A stretch of DNA of 64,000 nt from Actinotalea alkalitolerans (GCF_023369855.1 NZ_JAMBPP010000004.1:62001-126000), one strand, 5' to 3'; counted from the first letter of the stretch, positions 8,691 through 18,573 are shown. Notes: a model not told the origin generated them from the letters alone. Made by a program: numbers and translations.

Positions 8691-11043
8691 CCGTCCGGGC
8701 CCGTCGGGGGGCCTTCCCGGCGGGCGCGGGAGCCTGGGCTGCCGGCTCGTCCGGGGCTGTCTCGTCCGCGGCTGTCGCCTCGTCCGCGGCTGCCTCGTCC
8801 GAGGTCGCCCCGCTCGTGGTCGCCTCGTCGGGTGCGACCTCGGTGCCGGACTCCTGTGCCGGCCCGGTGTCACGGCCGGACGGGACGTCAGCCTGCTCCT
8901 CGCCGTCGGCGGGCGTGCTCTCGTCCCGCTCGGCGTCCGAGCCGTCGCTCGCCGGTGCGGCTGGCTCTGCCCCGGGCTCGCCGGTGCCCTGCTTGCCACC
9001 GTCGACCTCGGTCTCGCTGTCGTCGGCGACCGGTGCGGGCGAGGCCTCCTGCCCGCTCGTGGCCAGCACTGCCTGCCCGGCGTCGGACTCGGCGAACCGC
9101 TCCTCGACGTTGCGTGCCTTCTCCAGGGCCAGCCGGGAGGGCATCGGGTCGTGCCCGAGGAGGTTGCGGAGCTCGTCGAGGTAGGAGGTGATCGACTCGC
9201 GCTGGCGGTTCAGGTCCTCGACCTGCCGCTGCGCCGAGGTGCGCTCGCGCTCGGCCTCGACCATCGCCTCGGAGAGCGTCTTCTCGGCGTGCTCACGCGC
9301 CTCGGCCACGACCCGGTCGGCATTGCGGCGTGCGTTGGACAGCAGGTCCTTGGCGTGGGCGTCGGCGTCCTTGCGGATCTGCTCGGCCTGCGCCAGAGCG
9401 TTGGCCACCCGCTGCTCCGCCTCGGAAGCGTGCGCCTCGGCGTCGGCGACGAGGCGTTCGGTCGCGACCCGCGCGGCCTCGTGGCGGTCGGCGTCGGCGC
9501 GCTCGGCGGCCTCCCGGCGGGTCGCCACGTCCACCTCGGTGTCGGCCAGCAGGCGGCGGGCCTCGTCACGCAGTGCCTCGGCCTCGGCGGTCGCCGTCCC
9601 GGTGACCTCCGAGGCCGTGCGGCGTGCGTCGGTCAGCAGACGGTCCACCTCGAGGCGCGTGCGTTCCCGGAGCTCGGTCGTCTCGCGTTCGGTGACGGCG
9701 CGGAGCTCGCTGGTCTCGCGTTCGGTGACCGCGCGCAGCTCGCTGGTCTCGCGCTCGGTCTCGGCGCGCAGCTCGCTGGTCTCGCGCTCGGCCGCCTCGC
9801 GAAGGTGCGACGTCTCGCGTACGGCGCTCTCGCGGAGCTCGCCGGTCTCGCGGTCGGCCGCAGCGCGCAGCTCGGCCGCGTACTGCTCGGCGTCGTCGCG
9901 CAGCGCACCGACCTCGGCGGCGAGCTCGTTGCGCGTCGTGGTCACCTCGTCGGCCACGGCGGAGCGGTGCTCGGCCACCTCGCGGTCGGCGGTGGCCCGG
10001 ACGAACGCTCCGTACTGGTCGGCCTCGGCGCGCACCGCGACGCTCTCTGTCTCGGCCCGCTGAGCGGTAGCCCTGGCCTCGCGCTCGGCCGCAGCCCGCA
10101 GCCCGTCGGCGAACTCCTGGGCCGCTGCTCGTACGGCCGCCGCGTCGGCCTCGCTCGTGCGGCGCAGGTCGGCCGCCTGCTCGTGCGTGGTGCGTCGCAG
10201 CTCGTTGGTCTCGGTCTCGGCCGCGGTCCGCAGTGCCGCGGCGTACTGCTCGGCGTCGCTGCGCAGAGCCGAGGCCTCTCGCTCGGTCGTGCTGCGCAGC
10301 TCGGAGGTGTCGGCGTCTGCTGCGGCGCGGAGGTCCTGCGCGTAGCGCTCGGCCTCCTCGCGCGCCTGGCTGGTCTCAGCCAGGGTCGAGCTGCGCAGCT
10401 CGGCAGCGAAGCGCTCGGTCGTGACCCGCAGCTCGGTGGTCTCGCGCTCGGTCGTGGCGCGCAGCGTGCCGAGCTCGCGCTCGAGCCCGGTGCGGCGCTC
10501 GCTCTCCTCGGTGGTGATCGCGCTCGAGATGCGGGCTGCCTCACGCTCGGCCGAGCCGACCAGCTCCTCGGCCCGCCGCTGGGCGGAGATCAGCGTGCTC
10601 TCCGACTCCGAGGCGGCGGTCGACCGGAGCTCCTCGGCCTCGCGGCGGGCCGTCGCCAGGAGCTCGGCGACCTCGTTCTCGGCGCGGGCACGGAGCTGAC
10701 CGGCGGCCAGCTTGGCCCGAGCGAGGGAGTCCGCGGCCTGGGCGTTGGCCTGGGCGACGACGTCCGAGGACTGCTCCTCGGCCGAACGCAGCAGCTGCTC
10801 GATCCTCGAGCCGAGGCCCGAGTAGGTCGGACGCTCGGCCTCACGCAGCTGGCGGTGGGCCTCGGAGAGCTCGCCGGCCACCTGCATGGCCCGGGCGTCG
10901 AGCTGCTCGACCTGCGTCCTGGCCTCCGTGACCTGCTGCTCGAGCTGGCTCAGGCGCTGCTCCACCTGGGCCCGCTCGTAGCCGCGCATGACGACAGGGA
11001 AGAGCGTTCGCTCGTCGGCCACATCAACCTCCTGAAGAGACAT
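8683..11043 (-). CDS. DivIVA/Scy-like cytoskeletal coiled-coil protein
   Basis: This is a 786-residue, cysteine-free, Glu/Ala/Arg-rich protein. The N-terminus ('FPVVMRGYERAQVEQRL') resembles the DivIVA lipid-binding start. Residues 30 to about 640 form an almost unbroken coiled coil with strong 11-residue periodicity; residues 405-465 contain near-identical hendecads such as 'ERETSELRAVT' repeated in tandem. A short motif, 'LNRQRESITSYLDELRNLLG', lies near residue 585. The last 140 residues are an acidic, disordered Ala/Asp/Glu/Pro tail ending in a basic patch. Relatives are often labelled 'cellulose-binding protein' in databases, and Streptomyces Scy has comparable hendecad repeats; a role in cell polarity or division scaffolding is inferred. 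The ATG has an AGGAGG-like site in front of it on the minus strand. Confidence 0.82.
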   Translation of the reverse strand: MSLQEVDVADERTLFPVVMRGYERAQVEQRLSQLEQQVTEARTQVEQLDARAMQVAGELSEAHRQLREAERPTYSGLGSRIEQLLRSAEEQSSDVVAQANAQAADSLARAKLAAGQLRARAENEVAELLATARREAEELRSTAASESESTLISAQRRAEELVGSAEREAARISSAITTEESERRTGLERELGTLRATTERETTELRVTTERFAAELRSSTLAETSQAREEAERYAQDLRAAADADTSELRSTTEREASALRSDAEQYAAALRTAAETETNELRRTTHEQAADLRRTSEADAAAVRAAAQEFADGLRAAAEREARATAQRAETESVAVRAEADQYGAFVRATADREVAEHRSAVADEVTTTRNELAAEVGALRDDAEQYAAELRAAADRETGELRESAVRETSHLREAAERETSELRAETERETSELRAVTERETSELRAVTERETTELRERTRLEVDRLLTDARRTASEVTGTATAEAEALRDEARRLLADTEVDVATRREAAERADADRHEAARVATERLVADAEAHASEAEQRVANALAQAEQIRKDADAHAKDLLSNARRNADRVVAEAREHAEKTLSEAMVEAERERTSAQRQVEDLNRQRESITSYLDELRNLLGHDPMPSRLALEKARNVEERFAESDAGQAVLATSGQEASPAPVADDSETEVDGGKQGTGEPGAEPAAPASDGSDAERDESTPADGEEQADVPSGRDTGPAQESGTEVAPDEATTSGATSDEAAADEATAADETAPDEPAAQAPAPAGKAPRRARTGA

Positions 11044-11390
11044 CTCTGGGTCGCGTGCACCTGGTGACGGTCGTCCCCGTGCTCGCCGACCGGACGCGCT
11101 CAGGGCGTGACGGCGGGACGGAGCGGCGGGCGACGTCCTGGCGACAGCGCACAGCGTTGTTCAGCGTATCGGTCCGACCGCCCGGAATTCACCCGTCCGG
11201 TCGTATCCAGGTCCGATCGCGGATCGCGCCGTCGCGAACCGCACGACGCCACGAGTCGCCGTCGGGCCGGTCGCCGGACGAGCGGTCGGCAGGGTGCCGA
11301 CCGACCGTGTGGGGCATGATCGTCCGGGGCCAGGTGCACCTCGAGGTGCCCGCTCGCCTATGGTGGATCGTCTGCCCGAAAGGACCATCT
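11044..11390. promoter_or_regulatory. Divergent intergenic region with palindrome at 11336-11349
   Basis: This 347-base gap separates the divergent coiled-coil gene and the membrane-protein gene. I see no convincing small gene in it. A perfect 14-base palindrome, GCACCTCGAGGTGC (11336-11349), sits where the -35 region would lie for a TATGGT -10-like element at 11359-11364. The GTG start at 11391 has GAAAGGA just upstream. The palindrome could be an operator, or chance in GC-rich DNA. Confidence 0.35.
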
Positions 11391-12710
11391 GTGCTCAAAC
11401 GTGCTCTCGCCGCACTCCTGTGCGTGCTCGGCGCCGCGGCCATCGGCCTGGGCGTCGCCTCGGCGACCGTCTGGCGCGCCTCGGACACCCTGGTCGCCTC
11501 GGGGCAGAGCCCGGCCACCGCCACGCTCCTGCTGACCGAGCCCGGGGTCCTCGAGACCGCGGCGGACGAGGTGACCGTCCAGGCCACCTCCGAGGGTGAG
11601 CGGGTGGTGCTCGCGATCGGCCGGACGATCGACGTCGAGGCGTGGGTCGGTGACGACGCCCACGGGCGCGTGACCGGCCTGGCGGACTGGGACGTGCTCG
11701 CGATCCAGGACGTCCCGCGTGCGGCTACCGACGACGACGAGGGTACCGAGCCGACCGCGGAGGAGATCGAGCCCGCCCCCGACCCGGCCGGCTCGGACCT
11801 GTGGGTGCTCGAGGCGGCCAGCCCGGACGAGGCCCGCCTGGAGTGGACCCGTACCCCCGGACGGTGGAGCCTGCTCGCGGCCTCGACCGGTACCGGTGCC
11901 GGACCCGTGACCGTGACGCTCACCTGGCCCCAGGAGGTCACGACGCCGTGGCTGGTGCCCGGGGTGGCGGTCGGGTCTGTCCTCCTGCTCGCTGGGCTCA
12001 CCTGGTTGACCGTCCTGCTCGTCCGGTCCCGCCGGGCTGCTGCCACGTCCAGCCGTCGACCCGCCGCCGCGACGCCCGCCGGTGCCGGTGGACCACCCGG
12101 CCACGAGGGTGCGCCCAGCACCTCGTCGGCCGGTGCGACCCCAGGTCGACCCTCGACGCCCACCGCGCCCGCGTTGAGCCCCGGTGCACCGGGGCTCCCC
12201 GCAGGCGACCAGCCGGCGGCGCCGATGACCCGGCGGCAGCTGCGGGAGATGGAGCAGCGAAGGGCCGCGGCACCACGAGGGCGCGGCCGCGACGCCGCCG
12301 CTGCCGGCACCGGCTGGACGATCGCCGGGCCGGTCCGCACGGACGCGGGCACGCCCGCCCCGGAGCCCGCCCCGGAGCCCGCCCCGGAGCCCACGCCTAC
12401 GCCTACGCCTCAGGGTGAGCAGGCCGCAGACGCCCCGGCCGGGCGCTGGGGGCGCCTGTCCGGGCGGCTCCCGGGCCGACGTCCCGTCGCGGACGGCCCG
12501 TCCGGTCCCCACGACAGCGCAGCGAGCCGCGCGTCGGACCAGCCCGAGCCCGACGTGCTGGCCCAGCCGGTCTTCCCTCCCACCGCCTCGGCGGATGCCT
12601 GGCGCCGTGCCTGGGGCCTTCCGCCAGGGACGGCCGACCAGCCGGAGGACACCCAGGGCGCGAGCCCGCCCCCCGATCGCCCGGGACACGACGATCGAGA
12701 GGGGAAGTGA
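11391..12710 (+). CDS. Membrane protein with extracytoplasmic domain and low-complexity tail
   Basis: The 439-residue protein has a hydrophobic N-terminal segment (about residues 5-27), a 160-residue predicted extracytoplasmic domain, a second membrane segment (about residues 188-211, 'VGSVLLLAGLTWLTVLLV') and a Pro/Ala/Arg-rich cytoplasmic tail of about 225 residues. The tail contains a short tandem repeat of 'EPAP' and 'TPTP' units. The start is a GTG at 11391 with GAAAGGA upstream; the frame is open further upstream but that part lacks protein-like character. It overlaps the following lipoprotein gene by one base, so the two are coupled. Function unknown; the arrangement with a lipoprotein suggests an envelope complex (inference). 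Confidence 0.8.
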   Translation: MLKRALAALLCVLGAAAIGLGVASATVWRASDTLVASGQSPATATLLLTEPGVLETAADEVTVQATSEGERVVLAIGRTIDVEAWVGDDAHGRVTGLADWDVLAIQDVPRAATDDDEGTEPTAEEIEPAPDPAGSDLWVLEAASPDEARLEWTRTPGRWSLLAASTGTGAGPVTVTLTWPQEVTTPWLVPGVAVGSVLLLAGLTWLTVLLVRSRRAAATSSRRPAAATPAGAGGPPGHEGAPSTSSAGATPGRPSTPTAPALSPGAPGLPAGDQPAAPMTRRQLREMEQRRAAAPRGRGRDAAAAGTGWTIAGPVRTDAGTPAPEPAPEPAPEPTPTPTPQGEQAADAPAGRWGRLSGRLPGRRPVADGPSGPHDSAASRASDQPEPDVLAQPVFPPTASADAWRRAWGLPPGTADQPEDTQGASPPPDRPGHDDREGK

Positions 12711-13714
12711 TGAGCCCGACCACACGGATCGGCCGGGCGGGTGTGGCGTTCGCCGTCCTCGGTCCACTGCTCCTGGCCGCCTGTGCACCACCGCTGCCCG
12801 AGCCGACCCCCGATGCCGAGCCCGCCGTGGTCCAGGCGGCGCTGAGCACCGATCAGGTCGAGCGGGTCGTCGAGCAGGTCGCGGCCGTCCTGGCCGAGGC
12901 CGACGCCGGCGGCTCGGCCGAGACGCTGGACCCCCGGGTGACCGGACCGGCCGAGGCCGTCCGGTCGGTCGAGTACCGCCTGGCTGCTGCAGGTGTCGAG
13001 CAGGCGTTGACACCCGTGCCGGAAGGCATCCAGACGATCGTCGTGCCGGCGACCACGACCTGGCCGCGCACCGTCATGGTCGTGACCGAACCGCCCGAGG
13101 ACCTCCAGGCGCCGTTGCTGCTGACCCTGGTCCAGCCCCGGCCGCGCGAGGCCTACGAGCTGTGGAGCTGGGTGCGCCTGTTCCCCGGGGTCCAGATGCC
13201 TGCGACCACCGAACCGGGCCTCGGCAGCCCGACGGTGCCCGGCGGAGAGGAGTCCGGACTCCTGGTCCCGCCCGAGGACGTCATCCCCCGGTACGTCGAC
13301 GTGCTGACCAGCGGTACGGAGTCGGAGCACGCGGCGACCTTCGCCGAGGACCCGATGCGTGCGCAGATCGTCGGGGTCAGGGACAGCCTCTCGGCCTCGC
13401 TCGCCGAGCAGGGGAGCCTGGTCGAGACCTACCAGCCGGCCTTCGACGGGGTGACCCGCTCCCTGGCGACCGCCGACGGCGGCGCGGTCGTGGTGGGTGC
13501 CGTGGAGACGGTCACCACGATCACGCTGGACGACAGCACCCTGACGTTGGGGGCCGGCGAGACCGTCGCCCTGCTCGGTGGCGACACGATCACCGAGTCC
13601 CTGACCACCACCTGGCTGAGCATGGTCGCCTTCTACGTCCCTCCGGCCGGCTCGAGCGACCCCGTCGTCGTGCTGGGCGGCGAGCACACACCCACCGAGG
13701 TCACCGGTCAGTAG
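12710..13714 (+). CDS. Lipoprotein of unknown function
   Basis: The 334-residue protein begins with a basic N-region, a hydrophobic segment and the lipobox 'LLLAAC', so it should be lipid-anchored at Cys on the outer face of the membrane. A Pro/Glu-rich linker follows. The mature part has conserved-looking segments ('YELWSWVRLFPGVQMP' near residues 145-160 and 'FYVPPAG' near the end) but no enzyme motif that I recognise. ATG at 12710 overlaps the previous stop by one base, with GAGGGGAAG as ribosome-binding site; a GTG one codon earlier is possible. It sits between a two-segment membrane protein and a thioredoxin/TPR protein, which makes an envelope or redox-stress role possible but unproven. 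Confidence 0.85.
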   Translation: MSPTTRIGRAGVAFAVLGPLLLAACAPPLPEPTPDAEPAVVQAALSTDQVERVVEQVAAVLAEADAGGSAETLDPRVTGPAEAVRSVEYRLAAAGVEQALTPVPEGIQTIVVPATTTWPRTVMVVTEPPEDLQAPLLLTLVQPRPREAYELWSWVRLFPGVQMPATTEPGLGSPTVPGGEESGLLVPPEDVIPRYVDVLTSGTESEHAATFAEDPMRAQIVGVRDSLSASLAEQGSLVETYQPAFDGVTRSLATADGGAVVVGAVETVTTITLDDSTLTLGAGETVALLGGDTITESLTTTWLSMVAFYVPPAGSSDPVVVLGGEHTPTEVTGQ

Positions 13715-13756
13715 CCTGGTGACCGCCCCCGACCCGATCACCTGAGCGAGAGCGCC

Positions 13757-14704
13757 ATGACACTTCCCCCCGGACCCACCCCCCGCCTCGACGTGCGCGG
13801 CGCCGTCGACCTCTCCTCGCTCGGGCGGCCCGCTGCCCCTGCGCCGGGAGGTCCGGCCACTGCCGGGGCCGGACCAGCCGTGGGCGTGGTCGTCGACGTC
13901 ACAGAGGCGAACTTCGCCGACGTCGTCCAGCAGTCCACGCAGGTCCCGGTGGTCTTCTCGCTCTGGGCGTCGTGGAGCGAGGCGAGCACCACCGTGACCG
14001 CGGATCTCGTCGCCCTCGCGACCGAGCTCGGTGGACGGTTCCTGCTGGGACGGGTCGACGTCGACGCCAACCCGCAGATCGCTCAGGCCTTCGGCTCGCA
14101 GAGCGTCCCGAGCGTCGTGGCGGCGCTCCGGGGGCAGCCGGTCCCGCTGTTCCAGGGCCAGGCGAGCAGGGAGGAGATCCGGGCGGTCCTCGACCAGCTG
14201 CTGCAGGCCGCGGTGGCCAACGGCATCACCGGCACCGTCGGATCCGCCGCCCCCGAGCAGGAAGCTGCCGAGGAGCCTGAGGAGCCGCCGCTGCCGCCCC
14301 TGCACCAGGCCGCCTACGAGGCGATCGAGCGTGACGACCTGGACACCGCCGCCGCGGCGTACTCGCAGGCGCTGGTGGAGAACCCTCGGGACGACATGGC
14401 CCGTGCCGGGCTGGCGCAGGTCGAGCTGCTGCGCCGCACCCGCGACGCGGACCCCTCGCTGGCGCGCGCCGTCGCGGCGCAGGCGCCCCATGACGGTGAG
14501 GCGCAGATGCTGGTCGCCGACCTGGACCTGCTCGGCGGGAAGGTCGAGGACTCCTTCGCCCGGCTGCTCGACCTGGTCCGCGCGACCACGGGTCCTGAGC
14601 GCGAGCAGGCACGGGTCCGGCTGATCGAGCTGTTCGCCGTCGTCGGGGACGCTGACCCGCGGGTCCAGCAGGCCCGTCGGGCGCTCGCCAGCGCCCTGTA
14701 CTGA
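13757..14704 (+). CDS. ybbN: Thioredoxin-fold/TPR co-chaperone, YbbN (CnoX) type
   Basis: The 315-residue protein has a thioredoxin-like domain (about residues 40-155) followed by a TPR-type helical domain (about 175-315), the arrangement of YbbN/CnoX. The thioredoxin domain keeps the cis-Pro loop ('SQSVPSVVA') but the active-site CxxC is replaced by 'WASWSEAS' and the protein has no cysteine at all. It therefore cannot act as a dithiol oxidoreductase. Members of the family act as holdases that hand clients to GroEL/DnaK (established for E. coli), so a chaperone or adaptor role is more likely. It follows the lipoprotein gene by 42 bases. Its 3' end is partly duplicated just after the stop. 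Confidence 0.88.
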   Translation: MTLPPGPTPRLDVRGAVDLSSLGRPAAPAPGGPATAGAGPAVGVVVDVTEANFADVVQQSTQVPVVFSLWASWSEASTTVTADLVALATELGGRFLLGRVDVDANPQIAQAFGSQSVPSVVAALRGQPVPLFQGQASREEIRAVLDQLLQAAVANGITGTVGSAAPEQEAAEEPEEPPLPPLHQAAYEAIERDDLDTAAAAYSQALVENPRDDMARAGLAQVELLRRTRDADPSLARAVAAQAPHDGEAQMLVADLDLLGGKVEDSFARLLDLVRATTGPEREQARVRLIELFAVVGDADPRVQQARRALASALY

Positions 14705-14783
14705 CCTCGCCAGCGCGCTGTACGGACGAGACACACTGTGCTGAGGCGACCGCACTGCTGAGGCGACCGCACTGCTGAGGCGA
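14684..14783 (+). repeat. Short direct and tandem repeats after ybbN
   Basis: Two local repeats follow each other. The 18-base stretch at 14684-14701, encoding the end of ybbN, recurs with one mismatch at 14706-14723, straight after the stop. Then a 17-base unit (CTGAGGCGACCGCACTG) is present at 14741-14757 and 14758-14774, followed by a nine-base partial copy to 14783. They look like replication-slippage products, with no sign of a mobile element. Confidence 0.8.
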
Positions 14784-14806
14784 GGCGCTGCGCCGACCGG
14801 ACGGTT

Positions 14807-14843
14807 GCGACGGGCCTGGGGACACCGCCCCCAGGCCCGTCGC
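14807..14843. terminator. Bidirectional terminator between ybbN and glgB
   Basis: A perfect 15-bp stem (14807-14821 with 14829-14843) and seven-base loop stand between the convergent ybbN and glgB genes. No long T-run follows on either side, which is common for GC-rich actinobacterial terminators. Position and strength support a shared terminator. Confidence 0.7.
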
Positions 14844-14848
14844 CGCTG

Positions 14849-17068
14849 CTAGCGGTCGTTCGGCAGGTCGCTGGCCTGGTCCTCCTCGGGCACGAGGAAC
14901 AGCGCACCGAGCGGAGGGACGCGCACCGCGACCGACTGACGCTGGCCGTGCCACGGACGGTCCTCGGAGGTGACCCGCCCGAGGTTGCCGACACCCGACC
15001 CGCCGTAGGTCTCGGAGTCGGTGTTGAGCGCCTCGCGCCACACTCCGCGGCGCGGCAGGCCGAGCCGGTAGCCCTCGTGCGGGGTACCGGCGAAGTTCAC
15101 CACGACCACGACCTCACGCCCCTGACCGTCCCGGCGCACGTAGGACAGCACGTTGTGGTCGGCGTCGTGCGAGTCGATCCACTCGAAGCCGGCCGGCTCA
15201 CGGTCCAGGGCCCACAGGGCCGGTTCGGTGCGGTAGAACGCGTTGAGGTCCTGCACGAGCCGCGAGATGCCGTCGTGCGGCCAGTGGTCGGCCAGGTGCC
15301 AGTCGAGGCTGCGCCCCTCGGCCCACTCGGACTCCTGACCGAACTCCGAGCCCATGAAGAGCAGCTGCTTGCCGGGGTGGGACCACTGGTACGCCAGGAG
15401 CGCACGCACCCCCGCGGCCTGCTGCCAGCGGTCACCGGGCATCTTGCCGAGCAGCGAGCCCTTGCCGTGGACCACCTCGTCGTGGCTGATCGGCAGCACG
15501 AAGTGCTCGGAGAAGGCGTACACCAGGGAGAACGTCACCTCGTGGTGGTGGTACCTGCGGTTGATCGGCTCCTCGGCCAGGTAGCGGAGGGTGTCGTTCA
15601 TCCACCCCATGTTCCACTTCAGCCCGAAGCCCAGCCCGCCGTTGTCGGTCGGCTCGGTCACACCGGGCCAGGCGGTGGACTCCTCGGCGATCATCATGAT
15701 CCCCGGTGTCCGGCGGTAGGCCGTGGCGTTCGTCTCCTGGAGGAAGCTGATGGCCTCGAGGTTCTCCCGCCCGCCGTGGACGTTGGGCCTCCACTGCCCG
15801 TGGCTCCGTGAGTAGTCGAGGTAGAGCATCGAGGCCACGGCGTCGACCCGGAGGCCGTCGACGTGGAACTCCTCGAGCCAGTAGGTCGCGTTGGCGACCA
15901 GGAAGTTGCGCACCTCGTGGCGACCGAAGTTGAACACGAAGGTGCCCCAGTCCGGCTGCTCGCCGAGCAGCGGGTCGGGATGCTCGTAGAGCGGGGTGCC
16001 GTCGAAACGGCCCAACGCCCACTCGTCCTTGGGGAAGTGGGCCGGGACCCAGTCGAGCAGCACGCCGACACCGGCCTGGTGGAGACGGTCGACGAGGTAC
16101 CGGAAGTCGTCGGGGTGGCCGAACCGTGAGGTCGGCGCGTAGTACGAGCTGACCTGGTACCCCCAGGACCCACCGAACGGGTGCTCGGCCACCGGGAGCA
16201 GCTCGACGTGGGTGAAGCCCATCTGCACGACGTAGGCGGTGAGCTCCTCGGCGAGCTCGCGGTAGCCCAGGCCGGGGCGCCAGGAACCGAGGTGCACCTC
16301 GTAGACGCTCATCGGACCGTGGTGAGGATCGCCGGCCGAGCGCTTCTCGAGCCACTCGCCGTCGGCCCACGTGTGGGTCGACTCGACGACGACCGAGGCG
16401 GTCGCCGGGGGGATCTCGGTGCCCTTGGCGAGTGGATCGGCCTTCTGGCGCCAGGACCCCTCACGGGTGAGGATCTCGAACTTGTACCGGTCGCCGGCGC
16501 CCACCGCGGGTACGAAGAGCTCCCACACCCCGCTCGACCCGAGCACGCGCATCGCGTGGGCAGAACCCTGCCAGTGGTTGAAGTCGCCGATCACCCGTAC
16601 CGCGCGGGCGTTGGGGGCCCAGACCGCGAACGAGGTGCCGGTGACCTCGCCCAGCTCGCTCGGGTACGTGCGGAGGTTGGCCCCCATCACCGTCCAGAGC
16701 TCCTCGTGCCGCCCCTCGCGCACCAGGTGCAGGTCGAGCTCGCCCAGGCTCGGCAGGAAGCGGTACGGGTCGTCACCCAGGGTCACCTCGGTGCCGTACG
16801 TGACCCGTAGACGGTAGTCCGGGACACCGTCCGAGGTCACGGTGCACACCCATACGCCATGGTGCTCGTGCTCGGCCGAGTGCTCACCGGTCGGTGTCAC
16901 GACCACCACCGAGTCCGCCAACGGACGCAGTACCCGGATGGTGACGACCTGCCCGTCCAGGTGCGGTCCGAGCACGGTGTGCGGGTCTGCGTGCGTCCCG
17001 GAGGCGATCGCGGCGAGCTCGGCGTCGTGGACTGGTCGTGGGCTCGGCGTGGTCGATGCGCTGGTCAT
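14849..17068 (-). CDS. glgB: 1,4-alpha-glucan branching enzyme, GH13
   Basis: The 739-residue enzyme has the GlgB order of domains: N-terminal module (1-100), CBM48 (about 105-210), GH13 catalytic barrel (about 220-630) and C-terminal beta domain. The nucleophile is Asp409 in '[10 protein letters not shown]', and the acid/base is Glu462 in 'IAEESTAWP', and '[13 protein letters not shown]' supplies the transition-state stabiliser Asp. It cuts alpha-1,4 chains and rejoins them as alpha-1,6 branches. The start is an ATG at 17068; the open frame extends upstream but only into the maltokinase shadow. It is the last gene of the minus-strand cluster glgX-glgE-treS-mak-glgB, 50 bases behind mak, and ends at a strong hairpin. 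Confidence 0.96.
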   Translation of the reverse strand: MTSASTTPSPRPVHDAELAAIASGTHADPHTVLGPHLDGQVVTIRVLRPLADSVVVVTPTGEHSAEHEHHGVWVCTVTSDGVPDYRLRVTYGTEVTLGDDPYRFLPSLGELDLHLVREGRHEELWTVMGANLRTYPSELGEVTGTSFAVWAPNARAVRVIGDFNHWQGSAHAMRVLGSSGVWELFVPAVGAGDRYKFEILTREGSWRQKADPLAKGTEIPPATASVVVESTHTWADGEWLEKRSAGDPHHGPMSVYEVHLGSWRPGLGYRELAEELTAYVVQMGFTHVELLPVAEHPFGGSWGYQVSSYYAPTSRFGHPDDFRYLVDRLHQAGVGVLLDWVPAHFPKDEWALGRFDGTPLYEHPDPLLGEQPDWGTFVFNFGRHEVRNFLVANATYWLEEFHVDGLRVDAVASMLYLDYSRSHGQWRPNVHGGRENLEAISFLQETNATAYRRTPGIMMIAEESTAWPGVTEPTDNGGLGFGLKWNMGWMNDTLRYLAEEPINRRYHHHEVTFSLVYAFSEHFVLPISHDEVVHGKGSLLGKMPGDRWQQAAGVRALLAYQWSHPGKQLLFMGSEFGQESEWAEGRSLDWHLADHWPHDGISRLVQDLNAFYRTEPALWALDREPAGFEWIDSHDADHNVLSYVRRDGQGREVVVVVNFAGTPHEGYRLGLPRRGVWREALNTDSETYGGSGVGNLGRVTSEDRPWHGQRQSVAVRVPPLGALFLVPEEDQASDLPNDR

Positions 17069-17118
17069 GGACCCACCCTCCCACGCACCGGGACCCGGTG
17101 CACGAGTACTGCCGAGCG

Positions 17119-18573
17119 TCAGCCGGGCAAGGCCAGAAGGCGGTCGACACCGGCCAGCGGAACGTGCAGCCAGGCGGGTCGGTTCCGGCTCTCGTAGACC
17201 ACCTCGTACAGCGCCTTGTCGAGCTCCAGGGCGCGCAGCAAGGTCTGCTGGACCCCGTCGGCCGTGCTGCCCTGGGCGGGAGATCCGGTCTCGGCGCGAT
17301 AGCCGTCGACCAGCGCGCTGCGGGCCTCGGCGGCCCATCGCGGGTCGGCCGCCCCACCGATCTCGGCGGCGTAGTCCATGGACCTGAGCATCCCGGCGAG
17401 GTCGCGCAGCGCGAGGTCGGGCCGGTTCCGCTCAGCCTCCGTCGCCTGCGGCTCACCCTCGAAGTCGAGGACGACCCATCCGCGGTCGGGCGACCGCAGC
17501 ACCTGGCCCAGGTGGTAGTCGCCGTGCACCCGCTGGAGCGGTGGCAGGTCCCCGAGGTGCTCGACGGCCGCGAGCACCCGCTCGACCCCTGCAGCCCGCT
17601 CGACGAGCTCGGGCGCGGCGGCGACGGCCTCGGCCGCGCGGTGCCGCAGGGTGCCGACCACGGTGCCGCTGCCCGAGCGCGGCTGGGCAGGGCTGCCGTC
17701 AGGCGCCGAGGTCGGGAGCGCGGAGGCCAGGGCCCGGTGCATCTGGGCGGTGGTACGACCGAGGTCCTCGGCGAGAGCGGCGAAGGACCGGCCCTGACCG
17801 GCGAGCTCGCACGCGAGCTCGAAACCGTCCCGAGCGCCCATGACGAGCTCGCTGAGCACTCCCAGGTGGGTGAGGGTGCGGTCGGTGCCCCCGCCGGTGG
17901 ATGCCGGCAGGTCCCAGGTCGCGGTGAGCCAGGCAAGCGGTCGGGGCACTCCCGTCCAGCCGGTCCCGCTGAGGGCCAGAGGCACCACCACGTCGGGGTT
18001 CGGCCCGGTGCTCAGGCCGCGGAAGACCTTGAGGATCGACGGCACGGGTGTGCCCGGCAGCATCACCGAGGTGTTGGACTGCTCGCCGGAGATCAGCCGC
18101 ATGCCCCGCAGCGCACCCTCGAGCGCCTCACCCTGAAGGGCGGGAGCGTCGGGGTCGGCCTGCTCGGCCGCACTCAGCCATGCGCGCAGGAAGGCCTCGT
18201 CCAGGCACCCGTCCATCAGTGCCAGCGGTTGCGCCGAGGCCGCGCCAGCGTCACCGGGCGAGGCCGGCAGGAGCCCGATCTGCGCGGGCCCCGGCTCGGC
18301 GGGCGCCGGACGGACCGTGACCGGCACCTGCAGCACCGCACCGGTGGACAGCCGGAGCAGGTGGACCTGCACCTCCGCCTCACCGAGAGGATCGGTCAGG
18401 CGGACCAGGGCCCGACCCGAGAGCGCGACGTGGGTCCCCTTGGCAGGGAACCACCGTTGCCCGGGCAGCCACCCCCGCAGGAGCTCGAGCACCGGGTCAC
18501 CACCTGGTCCCGGCTCCACCGCGAGCGGCTCGGCCTGGACGGGGGAGTCGGTCGTGCTCCGCGCTGGGCTCAT
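17119..18573 (-). CDS. mak: Maltokinase (Mak/Pep2)
   Basis: The 484-residue protein has a kinase-like fold of the aminoglycoside-phosphotransferase type, with the catalytic loop '[11 protein letters not shown]' (Asp352) and the metal-binding 'LDFEGEP' (Asp370). Maltokinase uses ATP to turn maltose, made by TreS, into alpha-maltose-1-phosphate for GlgE. The N-terminal cap contains '[12 protein letters not shown]' (near residue 35-50), which is typical of the Mak N-terminal domain. The ATG at 18573 is preferred over a GTG six bases upstream because GGAGG is five bases from it. In many actinobacteria mak is fused to treS; here the two are separate genes with treS directly upstream (57-base gap). 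Confidence 0.94.
   Translation of the reverse strand: MSPARSTTDSPVQAEPLAVEPGPGGDPVLELLRGWLPGQRWFPAKGTHVALSGRALVRLTDPLGEAEVQVHLLRLSTGAVLQVPVTVRPAPAEPGPAQIGLLPASPGDAGAASAQPLALMDGCLDEAFLRAWLSAAEQADPDAPALQGEALEGALRGMRLISGEQSNTSVMLPGTPVPSILKVFRGLSTGPNPDVVVPLALSGTGWTGVPRPLAWLTATWDLPASTGGGTDRTLTHLGVLSELVMGARDGFELACELAGQGRSFAALAEDLGRTTAQMHRALASALPTSAPDGSPAQPRSGSGTVVGTLRHRAAEAVAAAPELVERAAGVERVLAAVEHLGDLPPLQRVHGDYHLGQVLRSPDRGWVVLDFEGEPQATEAERNRPDLALRDLAGMLRSMDYAAEIGGAADPRWAAEARSALVDGYRAETGSPAQGSTADGVQQTLLRALELDKALYEVVYESRNRPAWLHVPLAGVDRLLALPG

Noticed and set aside
9660-9810. Regular 33-base imperfect repeats, at first sight like a CRISPR or VNTR
   Set aside because: Units are in frame and encode hendecads of the coiled-coil protein; there are no distinct spacers or cas genes.
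8563-11067. Long plus-strand open frame of 834 codons opposite the coiled-coil gene, with repeated 'GRAAQLGG'-like units
   Set aside because: It is the antisense shadow of the Glu/Ala/Arg-rich coiled coil; its repeats mirror the hendecads and it has no start signal or known domain.
12410-14755. Minus-strand open frame of 781 codons over the lipoprotein and ybbN genes
   Set aside because: It has no domain and is antisense to genes with lipobox, overlaps and ribosome-binding sites.
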